Part shown: positions 26,156-35,208 of the stretch, in pieces
Position numbering within the stretch: position 1 is the first letter of the stretch
Layout: every line of letters starts with the position of its first letter
Assembly: GCA_902363595.1 (NCBI GenBank)
Contig: CABJAP010000003.1
Location: 1-64,000, forward strand
Length of the DNA stretch: 64,000 nucleotides
Reading direction: 5' to 3'
Source of the DNA: Clostridia bacterium
Lineage (GTDB): Bacteria; Bacillota; Clostridia; Peptostreptococcales; Anaerovoracaceae
Notes under the pieces: generated by a model
Told to the model about the DNA's origin: nothing
Seen by the model: only the letters and a program-made list of their open reading frames with translations
The model's database searches: none
Made by a program: the position numbers and the translations under genes

Positions 26156-26179
26156 CGCGCCCATAGAAGAATGGGCGCG
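26156..26179. repeat. GC-rich hairpin upstream of the sigma-like gene
   Basis: The arms CGCGCCCAT and ATGGGCGCG pair perfectly around a six-base loop. No T-run follows, so it is not a standard terminator; it may be an attenuator or protein-binding site in the 500-base leader between the sigma-like gene and the winged-helix gene. Confidence 0.5.
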
Positions 26180-26224
26180 CAGGAAGGTGTATGATATAAA
26201 ACTATTGTAAATTCGGCCAAACTT

Positions 26225-26260
26225 AAAAACGCCGCAATCCACACCACATGGATTACGGCG
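26225..26260 (-). terminator. Candidate rho-independent terminator upstream of the sigma-like gene
   Basis: On the minus strand a 12-base stem with one mismatch (CGCCGTAATCCA with TGGATTGCGGCG) is followed by TTTTT. It would end or attenuate transcripts entering the sigma-like gene from the cargo side. Confidence 0.6.
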
Positions 26261-26504
26261 CATAAAGCTCTATATGTAAAATAACCATTCTGTTGAATAT
26301 TCCCCTTTGGCAGCATTTATCAGCCCTCCCCGAAAAGGAAGCGCAGAAGGCTTATCCCTCGTCAGCCTCCTTTTGGGGAGATTATACAGGGGCAAATGCT
26401 ATGTTCTTTCCTGAAACATCATAGTTTTGGTAAGGCTTATATAAAATGTGTTTTGAGGTAATCACGGTCTCGAACGGATTTTACAAAAGAGCCCATATTA
26501 TAAT

Positions 26505-26542
26505 AAAGGCCACAAGACAAATAAAATTGTCTCATGGCCTTT
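26505..26542 (-). terminator. Terminator after the first winged-helix paralogue
   Basis: Arms AAAGGCCACAAGACAA and TTGTCTCATGGCCTTT flank a six-base loop and begin at the stop codon of the winged-helix gene. A closely related AAAGGCCACAAGG hairpin follows the second paralogue at 33211-33250, so gene and terminator were duplicated together. Confidence 0.85.
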
Positions 26543-26543
26543 A

Positions 26544-27046
26544 TCACAATACTTCAAATTTATAACCAACGCCAATAATACTTTTGATGTAGTCCGGGGA
26601 ATCAGATGTAGTTTTCAGTTTCCTCCGCAGATTACTCACATGGTTATTGACGGCTTTACGGGAATAGTAGGAATAATCCTCATTCCAGACCAATTCCATA
26701 ATCAGTTCATAAGTAAATACCCACTTCGGGTGTGTGATTAATAAAGCAAGAATGTCAAATTCCTTAGCTGTTAATTTGATTTCCTGCTCACCAATATATA
26801 CAAGTCGCTGCTCTTGGCAGAAGTATAAATCACCCATGCGAATCTCTGTAAACGGTTCATCAATGACTGTCTGTCCCCTATTAGTTTCGGAAATGGCGAA
26901 TGGGCTGTCGGCAGGATTCTTCTGTTGCTTTTGAGAATCAAGAAGATAATTTACTAACTCCTGACGCTGACGGGCGCTTAACAACACAAGCAGCTTTTCC
27001 GCAATTCTGCCGCCAGATTCAGATATATCAAATACGGCTAATTTCC
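26544..27046 (-). CDS. Receiver-less OmpR-type winged-helix regulator, copy 1
   Basis: The C-terminal ~95 residues are a Trans_reg_C winged helix (EIKLTAKEFDILALLITHP, KAVNNHVSNLRRKLK, GVGYKFEVL) without a receiver domain. The safe frame starts at TTG 26987 or the GTG just before it. About 20 further residues (KLAVFDISESGGRIAEKL) are coded in the same frame upstream, but the only ATG with a ribosome site (about 27046) is in another frame and reads ATG-GGA-AAT-TAG. Either translation starts late without a strong site, or a -1 shift occurs on GGGAAAT, or one A was lost. Copy 2 at 33251 has the same feature. Confidence 0.7.
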
Positions 27047-27140
27047 CATATCACCACCCCTTTCACTACTGTATTCTAAAATTTATCTACAAAATGCTAC
27101 CCTTCTTGAGTTATAGATGTTGACTACATTCAGTATATAC

Positions 27141-27827
27141 TTAAAAAATCATACCGTCTTGTACGGTAATCACGCGGCTGCTACTCTTAGCTGCATCCGG
27201 TGAATGTGTTACCATAATGATTGTCTGGCCGCTATTTTGGTTAATCTCACGCAGCAGGTTCATAATCTCGGCCCCGGTCTTGCTGTCCAGATTGCCAGTC
27301 GGCTCGTCTGCAAATAGAATTTCGGGGTTTCCGATCAGAGCGCGGGCGATTGCCACGCGCTGCTGCTGACCGCCAGATAATTCGCGGGGCTTATGCTTAC
27401 GGCGATTAGCTAAGCCGACAATCTCTAAAATTCGATCAAGCTGCTGTTTGTAGCCGCCCATATTTTTGCCGTCCAGGAGCAGGGGCAGCATGATGTTTTC
27501 CTCTACATTCAGGTTGGGAATGAGGTTATAAAACTGAAAGACAAAGCCAATTTTCTGCCGCCTGATACGGCTCATTTTTTCATCCCCAAAACGCGAAATA
27601 TCCGTACCGTTCAAAAGGACATGGCCGCTGGTTGGAGCATCCAGACCTCCAAGAATATAGAGCAGCGTGCTCTTTCCTGAGCCGGACGGCCCCATAATAG
27701 ACACAAATTCCCCCTGCATGACCTGTAAGGAAATATCTTTGAGTACCTTTGTGGTGGTGTCACCAAGGCGAAAATCTTTTATGATATGTTTTCCCTCAAC
27801 GGCTATATTGCCAACGAATGATTTCAT
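27141..27827 (-). CDS. ABC transporter ATP-binding protein (LolD/MacB type)
   Basis: A 228-residue ATPase with Walker A (GPSGSGKST), signature LSGGQQQR, Walker B (ILFADEPTGNLD) and switch histidine in MVTHSPDAA. It belongs to the group that pairs with FtsX/MacB-type permeases, which drive mechanical transmembrane work such as antibiotic-peptide release, not classical import. The partner permease is encoded 26 bases upstream. GGGAGG precedes the ATG. Confidence 0.93.
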   Translation of the reverse strand: MKSFVGNIAVEGKHIIKDFRLGDTTTKVLKDISLQVMQGEFVSIMGPSGSGKSTLLYILGGLDAPTSGHVLLNGTDISRFGDEKMSRIRRQKIGFVFQFYNLIPNLNVEENIMLPLLLDGKNMGGYKQQLDRILEIVGLANRRKHKPRELSGGQQQRVAIARALIGNPEILFADEPTGNLDSKTGAEIMNLLREINQNSGQTIIMVTHSPDAAKSSSRVITVQDGMIF

Positions 27828-27853
27828 TTGAAAAAACCTCCCATCTTCTTGTA

Positions 27854-30328
27854 TTATTCAAATTTGATTTCTTCCACCAGCTTCATGCGGCGGCTTTTAA
27901 AGATCGGAACAGCAGAGCCAAGCAGGGTCACAATCATTCCCATGCCGCCAGCGATTAGGAATGTGACAGCATCCAGTTCCGGCACCATTGAGATTTTAGG
28001 TCCGGCCACAAGAAAAATCGTCTGAATTTCCATATAGGAAACAAAAATTGCTATAACAGCTCCGATCAGGCCAGAAGAAAGCCCCTCAATCAATGTCATT
28101 TTCATGTTCTGCCGATTGGAAAGTCCCACAGACTTATACATGGCAATGCTTCGTCGCTTTTGAATATAGTTAATCAACAGGTTATTGATAATCCCCACAG
28201 CAGCCAGTAAAAGGATAAAATAGGTCATGCTGTGCATAGGCCGTAAAAAAGCTCCCACAGTAGACAGGGCATCTGTGTTAAATTCCTCCACCGTCCTGCT
28301 CCAATTTGATGTTTCGCCAAACAGGTCCCGAATTTGTACCATAATAGCGTCCGGGTCTGCGGCGGTATAGGCGAGGAAGTCATAGGCAGAGACATCAAAA
28401 TCGGAAACTGCATAGGTGGAAGAAATCAACGCTTCCACATCCGTAGCCCTTGATTTGAAGCTGCCCACTACCAGATAATCGTTTTGTCCAGTGCCACAAT
28501 TCAGGGAAAGAGTATCACCTATGTCAAAACCGGTGCGCTCCATGCAGCTTTCACTTAACAAAATAGCTCTTTCCCCGTCAAAGGCCAAAACAGCTTTTTC
28601 TTCCATGCCTTTTTCCGTATAGTGGAGTGCCAGCATGGAGCTGTACCATTCCAGATTATCAGTTGCCTCCAGGCGGCTAAAGGTCATACCGTCTGCCTGC
28701 ATCCGATTTTCATATACAAAGACAGGAAGTACCTTTTCAATTCCATCCATATCCTTAACCCGCTCTACAAAGTCCGGCTCCATGTACCCGTCTGCAAAGC
28801 CTTGCAGCTCGGCCCCATTGAAAACATCGCTTACATAGGTGGTTACAAAATTCCCTATAACAGTAATAGCAATCACAGCAGAAATGCTGATAAACAGCAA
28901 TGTGATATTTTGCGAAGTGTTTTTGTTATCCCGCATATTTCGGGCGGCTAATCTGCCCTCATTACCCAAGACCGCGCCGTAGAAATATTCCAGTCCCACA
29001 GAGATCAAGTTCGTCAGCAGCGGAACAATCAAAATTGTAGCGGCAATCAGCCCCAGCAAAGAGAATCCACCGGCCAGATACAGCATATTTCCTGATGCCA
29101 GCTTTGGAAGAATAACCGAAATTACAAAAAGCACAACACCAGCGCCAACAATAAATCGCCTGGGGATATGTTTTTCTTCCACGTTGCCAAGAACCACATT
29201 CTTGATTGGCAGGCGGCTCGCCCGGCGTACCGGAAGCCATGCGGAAAGTAAAGACACGACTACTGCAATGGCAAAGGAAAAAATGATGCTGAATGGAGAA
29301 ATTACAATAGGAATCTCAATGCCCTGCGAAAGAGATTGACCCATCCCCTGTAAAATCAGTTTCAAGACCACCGTTCCCACTGGAATACCAATCAGGCCAC
29401 CCATAACACCATACAGTGCACTTTCCAGCAGAAGAATATGGGTCATAGCCTTTTGTGTAGCTCCAATACTGCGGAATGTTCCAATCACCGGCAGCCGGTC
29501 TAAGGTGATTACCTTGTAGCTGCTGTAAATGATAAAGACACTCATTGTCAGGGAGAAAAAGCTAATCAGGAAAAACGGCATGGATTTTTGTCTTGCATCT
29601 GCGGTGATCTGCGCCTCGTTTACTACTTCGGACACTTTATATTCACCGTCAGGAAGTGCCGCCGCCAGCTCATTTTTCAATTCAGCGGTAATCGTTCCCC
29701 CGGCCGGTTCAATGAGAATTTCTGTATATCCGTCTGTCTTTCCTAACAGCTCGGACAATGTAGATAAAGGCAAAAGGGCGGTTGCACCTCTTGTATGCCG
29801 GAGAAAAACCGTATCGTAGGCAGCAATCTCCGCCACCTCTAAAGTGATCGGCTGTCCACCAATTTGCAGCGTGATTGTATCACCTGCTTTAATTCCATAT
29901 TTTGAAGTAAAGCGGTCTGGCAAGATCACCTGATTGCCAGTAAAATCCGTAATTTCGCCGCCATTTGCTAAACGGGGAGGATTGATTTGATTGAGCTGGG
30001 TAAGGTCAGCCGCTATCAAGTCAATGGTTTCATAATAACCGTTTTCGTGGTAAAGAGCCGAACTCTCCAACATTCCAACGCTGGCGCTGATTGAGGATAA
30101 TTTCGGCAGGACGCTGAAATCAATCCCTCCATCTGCCGCACTTACAGATAGTGTCGCGCTACCAGCCATACCGCGAGCCATTTTCCTCTGTGCGTTCTCA
30201 TACGATGCACCAATGGAAAAGGATACGAACAACAGGGTTGTAGAAAGTAAAATTGACAGCAGCATAACAGCCGTTCGTGTTTTTCTCTCTTTGACATTTG
30301 TGAAAATGTATTTCAATATGATTTTCAA
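27854..30328 (-). CDS. FtsX/MacB-type ABC permease
   Basis: The 824-residue permease has an N-terminal membrane segment (about 17-40), a large external domain (about 45-250) and FtsX membrane blocks at about 255-385. A second external domain lies at about 500-690 and a final FtsX block at about 710-815, which is the ten-segment Bce/Vex-like duplicated layout. The start is TTG with GTAGGTG five bases upstream. With the ATPase and an upstream FMN-binding protein it forms one operon, likely under the two-component system encoded beyond the terminator at 30769. Peptide antibiotic sensing or resistance is the most common role of such sets; the substrate is unknown. Confidence 0.88.
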   Translation of the reverse strand: MKIILKYIFTNVKERKTRTAVMLLSILLSTTLLFVSFSIGASYENAQRKMARGMAGSATLSVSAADGGIDFSVLPKLSSISASVGMLESSALYHENGYYETIDLIAADLTQLNQINPPRLANGGEITDFTGNQVILPDRFTSKYGIKAGDTITLQIGGQPITLEVAEIAAYDTVFLRHTRGATALLPLSTLSELLGKTDGYTEILIEPAGGTITAELKNELAAALPDGEYKVSEVVNEAQITADARQKSMPFFLISFFSLTMSVFIIYSSYKVITLDRLPVIGTFRSIGATQKAMTHILLLESALYGVMGGLIGIPVGTVVLKLILQGMGQSLSQGIEIPIVISPFSIIFSFAIAVVVSLLSAWLPVRRASRLPIKNVVLGNVEEKHIPRRFIVGAGVVLFVISVILPKLASGNMLYLAGGFSLLGLIAATILIVPLLTNLISVGLEYFYGAVLGNEGRLAARNMRDNKNTSQNITLLFISISAVIAITVIGNFVTTYVSDVFNGAELQGFADGYMEPDFVERVKDMDGIEKVLPVFVYENRMQADGMTFSRLEATDNLEWYSSMLALHYTEKGMEEKAVLAFDGERAILLSESCMERTGFDIGDTLSLNCGTGQNDYLVVGSFKSRATDVEALISSTYAVSDFDVSAYDFLAYTAADPDAIMVQIRDLFGETSNWSRTVEEFNTDALSTVGAFLRPMHSMTYFILLLAAVGIINNLLINYIQKRRSIAMYKSVGLSNRQNMKMTLIEGLSSGLIGAVIAIFVSYMEIQTIFLVAGPKISMVPELDAVTFLIAGGMGMIVTLLGSAVPIFKSRRMKLVEEIKFE

Positions 30329-30336
30329 AATAACAC

Positions 30337-30741
30337 CTACTTTCTATCGGATAGACTTGCACCATCCACTAATGCGTTCTCGATTGCTTTTAACACGGTA
30401 TCGCTGGTAAGAGTAGCGCCAGAAATGGCGTCAACTTCTAATGACTGTTCGGAACATACCGCCCCGGCGATCTGTTCAGCCTGCTCCATATAGGAGGCTT
30501 TATGCTCCACAACATCAATACCGATAATTTTATGGTTTTGTATCTCAACTTTAACGACAGCAAATAGAATTTTGTTCTGGCATACCCCGATATACTCACC
30601 ATCTGCAATCGTGTTCAGATCAACTGTGCCTATATCCAAAACTTGCGGGCGTAATAAGAACGCCACAAGGATAAAGCCGACACAGAGTGTAGTCGCAATC
30701 GTCAGAAAATATGAAACAACCTTTTTTGTTTTTTCTTTCAC
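30337..30741 (-). CDS. Membrane-anchored FMN-binding domain protein
   Basis: A 134-residue protein with one N-terminal membrane anchor (about 9-31) and an extracytoplasmic FMN_bind domain. The domain holds DGEYIGVCQNKILFAVVKVEI and the SGATLTSDTVLKAI motif, whose Thr is the covalent flavin site in RnfG/NqrC-type proteins. It begins with GTG after GAGGGTG. It leads the ABC operon, which is unusual, since FMN_bind proteins normally serve redox chains such as Rnf or extracellular electron transfer. A link between flavin redox and the ABC exporter is suggested by position only. Confidence 0.85.
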   Translation of the reverse strand: MKEKTKKVVSYFLTIATTLCVGFILVAFLLRPQVLDIGTVDLNTIADGEYIGVCQNKILFAVVKVEIQNHKIIGIDVVEHKASYMEQAEQIAGAVCSEQSLEVDAISGATLTSDTVLKAIENALVDGASLSDRK

Positions 30742-30768
30742 GTTGTCACCCTCTTATAAATCAAGAAA

Positions 30769-30812
30769 AAGGTTGGTAGCTATCACTAAAACAATGATAG
30801 ACTACCAACCTT
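30769..30812 (-). terminator. Terminator between the two-component genes and the ABC operon
   Basis: Arms AAGGTTGGTAG and CTACCAACCTT with an inner TATCA/TGATA stem are followed on the minus strand by TTTTTC. It separates the kinase gene from the FMN-binding/ABC genes, so the latter have their own promoter just downstream. Confidence 0.85.
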
Positions 30813-30842
30813 AATCTAATTTTCAGGCAACCTTAATTAACC

Positions 30843-32255
30843 TTAACGGAGAGAAAATTCAATTTGAAATGCAGTCCCGACAGTAGGAATGCTGGAAACG
30901 GAAATTGTGCCGCTGTGTATCTCAATAATACCTTTGGCAATAGCCAGCCCCAATCCGCTTCCCTCTGGTTTTTGTTCGGTGTTGGTTCCACGATAATAGC
31001 GGTCAAAAAGATGTTCAGTTGTTTCTGGTTCCACTCCTTTTCCATTATCGGCAACATAAATTTCCAATGTGGAATCAGATACCGACAGACGCAGAGTAAC
31101 TTCGGTATGTTCTTCCCCATGCACAAAGGCGTTAATGATTAAATTCCGAAAGGCTCTTGTTAAAAGCGTCTGATCGAATGAGTACAAAACGATTTCTTCT
31201 GGACTTTCAAAATGAATGGTACGGTTTTCATATTCAGGGGTATTCAAAATATCAATCGCCAGTTCTTTAAAAAAACGCACGATATTCTTTTCCTCCCGGT
31301 TGATAGGGAGCATACCATTTTCTAATTGATAGGTCAGCTTCAAATCGTCAATAAGTGTTTCCATATAAGAAATATTTTTTAGCATAATTCCAGCATAACG
31401 TCTGCTCTGTTCCTGACTTTTCCCGCCGGTTTCCTGTAGGATCTCCGCATACCCTTTTATCGGGGAAAGCGGCGTTTTCAAGTCGTGGGTGATATTGGCG
31501 ATCCATTCTTCACGCATTTTGTCGGTCTGTACTCGCAGTTGATCGCTGGCCCTGATTTCTGAATCTAACGTGTTCAGACTATCATACAAATCATGGAACA
31601 TGCCGTGGTCTTGAACTGGAAGATAGCTGCGGACAGAAATTTCTTGAATGGATGTCGTCAGCCGCTTCATTGCTTTTGTTGTAAAGACTCCATAGAGAAC
31701 GCCCGAAATAAGGACAAGCAAAAGCATAGCCGAAAGGATAGGTAAAATGATGGTTTTACCTCCTGCAAACCATTCCCCGTTGACATACATTGTGACTTTA
31801 GAAACAACCACAGGAAAATACAGAATATAAATATAATCTGTTCCGGCGTTGGAAGCTATACCAACAAAGGTGGTAGTTTCGCTATTTTCTAACTTTCCCG
31901 TTTGAAAAAGCTGCAACAATTCCGCACTGGAATATGTCGTATTGGCCTGCTCCGGCTCCTGATAACTGAATACTTCACAGCCGGAGGGGTCTAAAATCTG
32001 GATGCCAACCCCATTGTCCCGTAACAATGCTATCCCTGCCTGCCTAATCTGCGGCGCAGCTTCTATGAAAATAATCTGATTTTTGAAATCTTCTGTAAAT
32101 GTTTTAGGCCAGTCGCTTCTTGCGATTATGCCATCTGGTGTCTGAATGGAAATCGTCATAAAAATAAGACATCCTGCCAATAAAACAGCTCCCAGCAACG
32201 ACAGAAAGAAAATCAGGTAAATATGAAATATCGTGCGATAGCCTGATCGTTTCAT
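30843..32255 (-). CDS. Sensor histidine kinase
   Basis: A 470-residue kinase with two membrane segments (about 12-34 and 172-195) enclosing an external sensor of about 135 residues. A HAMP-like linker, a HisKA domain with the phosphoacceptor in NITHDLKTPLSPI, and an HATPase_c domain with NLIINAFVHG, DNGKGV and GSGLGLAIAKGI follow. It is the partner of the response regulator, whose TAA is directly followed by this ATG. It is likely the sensor for the ABC module; the large external domain suggests extracellular ligand sensing. Confidence 0.9.
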   Translation of the reverse strand: MKRSGYRTIFHIYLIFFLSLLGAVLLAGCLIFMTISIQTPDGIIARSDWPKTFTEDFKNQIIFIEAAPQIRQAGIALLRDNGVGIQILDPSGCEVFSYQEPEQANTTYSSAELLQLFQTGKLENSETTTFVGIASNAGTDYIYILYFPVVVSKVTMYVNGEWFAGGKTIILPILSAMLLLVLISGVLYGVFTTKAMKRLTTSIQEISVRSYLPVQDHGMFHDLYDSLNTLDSEIRASDQLRVQTDKMREEWIANITHDLKTPLSPIKGYAEILQETGGKSQEQSRRYAGIMLKNISYMETLIDDLKLTYQLENGMLPINREEKNIVRFFKELAIDILNTPEYENRTIHFESPEEIVLYSFDQTLLTRAFRNLIINAFVHGEEHTEVTLRLSVSDSTLEIYVADNGKGVEPETTEHLFDRYYRGTNTEQKPEGSGLGLAIAKGIIEIHSGTISVSSIPTVGTAFQIEFSLR

Positions 32256-32960
32256 TTAATCAATCCTCTTTTTGAGCTTGTAGCCCAAACCTTTCACGGT
32301 GATAAGCTGCTGTGGGGCAGAGGGGTTATCCTCAATTTTTTCCCGCAAATGACGGATATGCACCATAATAGTGTTATCACAAATGCTGCTGTACTCACCC
32401 CATACCTGTTCATAAAGCCGTTCTTTACTGATAATTTTATCTGCATTTTCCATGAGGTAAGACAGTAGCAGAAATTCACGGCCAGTCAATCCGATTTCCT
32501 GTCCGGCTTTATAAGCCCGGCAGCTTTCTTTATCAATAGAAAGCGGTCCAGCGGTCAAACAGACCGCGTCATTCACGGCAAGAGCTGTTTGATATTGTTG
32601 GCGGCGTAGTTGGGCTTTGATACGGAACACCACTTCACGAGGGCTGAATGGTTTTGTAATGTAATCGTCGCCACCGTAAGACAGGCCGAGAATCTTATCA
32701 ATATCATCATTTTTTGAGGATAGAAACAGGATGGAGCAATAGGAAAATTCCCGGATTTGCTTGCAGACTTCCAGACCGTCAACATCAGGCAGCATAATGT
32801 CCAAAACAATCACATCCGGCTGATATTCCCGGCAAATGTTCAAAGCATCCAGCCCGGTATAGGCTTTCTGAACAGAGTGAAATCCCTCTTTTTGTAGTAT
32901 TTCCTCTAACAAATCAACAATATCCTTTTCATCATCAACCAGTAAAATTTTGCTTTCCAT
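32256..32960 (-). CDS. OmpR-family response regulator
   Basis: A 234-residue regulator with a receiver domain (ILLVDDEKDI, phosphoacceptor Asp in VIVLDIMLPDVDG, Lys in ITKPFSPRE) and a winged-helix domain (TGREFLLLSYL, MVHIRHLREKI, TVKGLGYKLK). The start was set at the ATG with AGGTG six bases upstream; ten extra codons upstream are open but lie inside the xis-like gene. It overlaps that gene by 26 bases, so expression is linked. Confidence 0.9.
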   Translation of the reverse strand: MESKILLVDDEKDIVDLLEEILQKEGFHSVQKAYTGLDALNICREYQPDVIVLDIMLPDVDGLEVCKQIREFSYCSILFLSSKNDDIDKILGLSYGGDDYITKPFSPREVVFRIKAQLRRQQYQTALAVNDAVCLTAGPLSIDKESCRAYKAGQEIGLTGREFLLLSYLMENADKIISKERLYEQVWGEYSSICDNTIMVHIRHLREKIEDNPSAPQQLITVKGLGYKLKKRID

Positions 32961-33138
32961 TTTGGCACCTGCTTTCTTTTCTTCGGCCATCCATAGGTTT
33001 TTGTGCTGTTTTTGGAATAAGCCATATTGTTGCCATCTTCATAGCTCCAGGAATACGTCCTGCGGTACATAGATAATTTATCCTTCGGGGAGTAATGCCC
33101 CATTTTTCACTTGCTTCTTTCAGAGTCATGTAATCCAT
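32935..33138 (-). CDS. Small excisionase-like helix-turn-helix protein
   Basis: A 67-residue protein with a MerR/Xis-type winged helix: TLKEASEKWGITPRRINYLCTAGRIPGA, then a positively charged wing and WLIPKTAQKP. Proteins of this type often accompany cargo modules in Clostridia elements and may act as excisionase or as a local repressor. The start was set at the ATG after CTGGAGG; 27 codons upstream are open but start without a site. It overlaps the response regulator gene. Confidence 0.75.
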   Translation of the reverse strand: MDYMTLKEASEKWGITPRRINYLCTAGRIPGAMKMATIWLIPKTAQKPMDGRRKESRCQNGKQNFTG

Positions 33139-33210
33139 ATCGCATACCTCCAGCATTCTTATTATAGTTCTTTTGCTCGAATAATACAACAGGAGATTGC
33201 AGTCTCTAAT

Positions 33211-33250
33211 AAAGGCCACAAGGAAAGCAGAATCTTACCTTGTGGCCTTT
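33211..33250 (-). terminator. Terminator after the second winged-helix paralogue
   Basis: Perfect 13-base arms AAAGGCCACAAGG and CCTTGTGGCCTTT lie directly at the stop codon of the winged-helix gene, with T-runs outside. Confidence 0.85.
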
Positions 33251-33756
33251 TTATGTCACTTCAAATTTGTAACCAACACCAACAACACTTTTGATGTAGT
33301 CCGGGGAACCAGATGTAGTTTTCAGTTTCCTCCGCAGATTACTCACATGGTTATTAACGGCTTTTCGGGAATAGAGCGAATAATCCTCATTCCAGACCAA
33401 TTCCATAATTAACTCATAAGTAAATACCCGCTTTGGGTGGGTGATCAACAAAGCAAGAATGTCAAATTCTTTAGCGGTTAATTCAATTACCTGCTCGCTA
33501 ATACATACAAGCCGTTGCTCCTGACAGAAGTATAAATCGCCCATTTGAATCTCTGTAAACGGTTCATCAATGGCTGTCTGCGCCCTATAAGTTTCAGGAA
33601 TGGCGCATGGGCTGTCAGCCGGATTATTCTGTTGCTTTTGGAAATCGAGAAGATAATCAACTAACTCCTGACGTTGGCGGGTGCTTAACAGCATGAACAG
33701 CTTCTCCGCAATTCTACCGCCCGGTTCAGATATATCAAATACAGCTAATTTCCCAT
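33251..33756 (-). CDS. Receiver-less OmpR-type winged-helix regulator, copy 2
   Basis: About 85-90 % identical to copy 1 at 26544, with the same Trans_reg_C domain and no receiver. The safe frame begins at ATG 33694, which has GGAG nine bases upstream. About 20 more residues (KLAVFDISEPGGRIAEKL) are coded in frame upstream. A strong GGAGGTG plus ATG at about 33756 opens the frame ATG-GGA-AAT-TAG, one base out of phase. One extra A would give MGKLAVFDIS. The two copies flank the 6-kb ABC/two-component module. Confidence 0.7.
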
Positions 33757-33879
33757 GTCGTCACCTCCATCAGTGTAGGTATTTGTGCTTTCATTTCGAC
33801 TGAATAAAGTTGTCATTCGTCACTGTTAGCTTGACTATATAAAAACATATCCCCTTATAATACGGAAACAGTTTCTTGT

Positions 33880-35208
33880 TTAATAAGAATATTTTTTCCT
33901 GTAATGTATCAGGCAGATGGCAGATACGACAAACATAATTCCCTCTGCGACAGGTACAGCCAGCCATACCCCCGTTATTCCCCAAATACGTGGCAGTAAC
34001 AAAATACCCCCAGCCAGTAGGCCGAATGTCCGCAAAAAGGAAAGAACTGCAGATACTTTTCCGTTTGACAATGCTGTAAACATTGCGGATGTAAAATTAT
34101 TCAAACCGCAGAATAGAAAGCTATATGAAAAAATAGTGAAACCATTCGCCGCAATTCGATAGACTTCTGATGTATCATTCGCAAACAGCCGTACAATATA
34201 GGAGCCGCCAAACATGGAAACCGCAAATATCAGCACCGATGCTGCCGCAATAAACCGCATACTGATAGAAAAAACTTTTTTTTGCTGAACCTCATTCCTG
34301 TTTCCATAGTTAAATCCGATGATAGGCGCTATTCCCATAGAGTAGCCGATATACAGCGTGTTCAGCAGGAATTGGGAGTAAATGATAATCGTGATTGCCG
34401 CAACGCCATCCTCTCCCAGCAGGTTCATCATAGTGCGGTTGAACAAAAATGTTGTGACGGCTGTTGCCAACTGGCCTACCATTTCGGAGGAACCGTTAAA
34501 ACAGCTTTCTCCGATGACTGCCAATTTCAATTTTGGCCTTGTGAAAGACAGCGTTCCTTTGCTCCGCGCAAAATATGCCAGCCCGGCGACCGTAGGGATC
34601 AGATAGCCGAAGCCTGTCCCCAAAGCAGCACCCTGGATGCCCAGGCCGCAGGGGACAATGAAGATATAATCCAAAATGATATTTGCCACGCCCGCCAGGA
34701 CAGACAGCCCAAAACCAAGACCCGGTTTCCCAGCCGTCACAAACAGGTTTGAAAACAGCGTTTGCAGGATATTGGCCGGAATGAATAGAAACAGCACCAT
34801 GAGATAATCTTTGCAATAGGGAAAGAGCAGATTACTGGCACCAAGAGCATAAATAATGTTGTCAATCCAGATCGTCCCACCCAAAAGAATGAGAAACCCA
34901 ATCACCGCACCTGTGATAATAAGCAAGGTGAAATTTTCCTTTGCCTCCTGATTTTTACCTGCCCCCATTTTTCGGGAAACAATCGCGTTTCCGCCCGTTG
35001 CAATCATGGTAGCCAGTCCCACCGTGATGTTGATAATGGGGCACACGATATTGATAGAAGAAAGCGCATCCGTATTCACAAACTGCGCCACAAAGATCGT
35101 ATCTACAATGGTGTATAGTCCCATAAAAATCATCATTACGATGGTAGGAAATGCAAATCGCAGAAGCGATGCTGCACTCCATTTCTGATCTAAAATGTTA
35201 TCGTTCAT
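33880..35208 (-). CDS. MATE-family multidrug efflux transporter
   Basis: A 442-residue protein with twelve predicted membrane segments and two MatE halves (SLLRFAFPTIVMMIFMGLY at the start of the first; a matching start near residue 230). It exports drugs or toxic cations in exchange for sodium or protons. The ATG at 35208 lies inside the end of the AraC-GNAT gene, with AAAGGCG upstream, so the two are co-expressed. Another 53 codons upstream are open but belong to that overlapping gene. Confidence 0.9.
   Translation of the reverse strand: MNDNILDQKWSAASLLRFAFPTIVMMIFMGLYTIVDTIFVAQFVNTDALSSINIVCPIINITVGLATMIATGGNAIVSRKMGAGKNQEAKENFTLLIITGAVIGFLILLGGTIWIDNIIYALGASNLLFPYCKDYLMVLFLFIPANILQTLFSNLFVTAGKPGLGFGLSVLAGVANIILDYIFIVPCGLGIQGAALGTGFGYLIPTVAGLAYFARSKGTLSFTRPKLKLAVIGESCFNGSSEMVGQLATAVTTFLFNRTMMNLLGEDGVAAITIIIYSQFLLNTLYIGYSMGIAPIIGFNYGNRNEVQQKKVFSISMRFIAAASVLIFAVSMFGGSYIVRLFANDTSEVYRIAANGFTIFSYSFLFCGLNNFTSAMFTALSNGKVSAVLSFLRTFGLLAGGILLLPRIWGITGVWLAVPVAEGIMFVVSAICLIHYRKKYSY

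Noticed and set aside
26044..26316. N-terminal extension of the sigma-like factor by 91 codons
   Set aside because: The extension has unusual composition, contains a GC-rich hairpin and terminator-like element, and the internal ATG has a proper GGAGG site.
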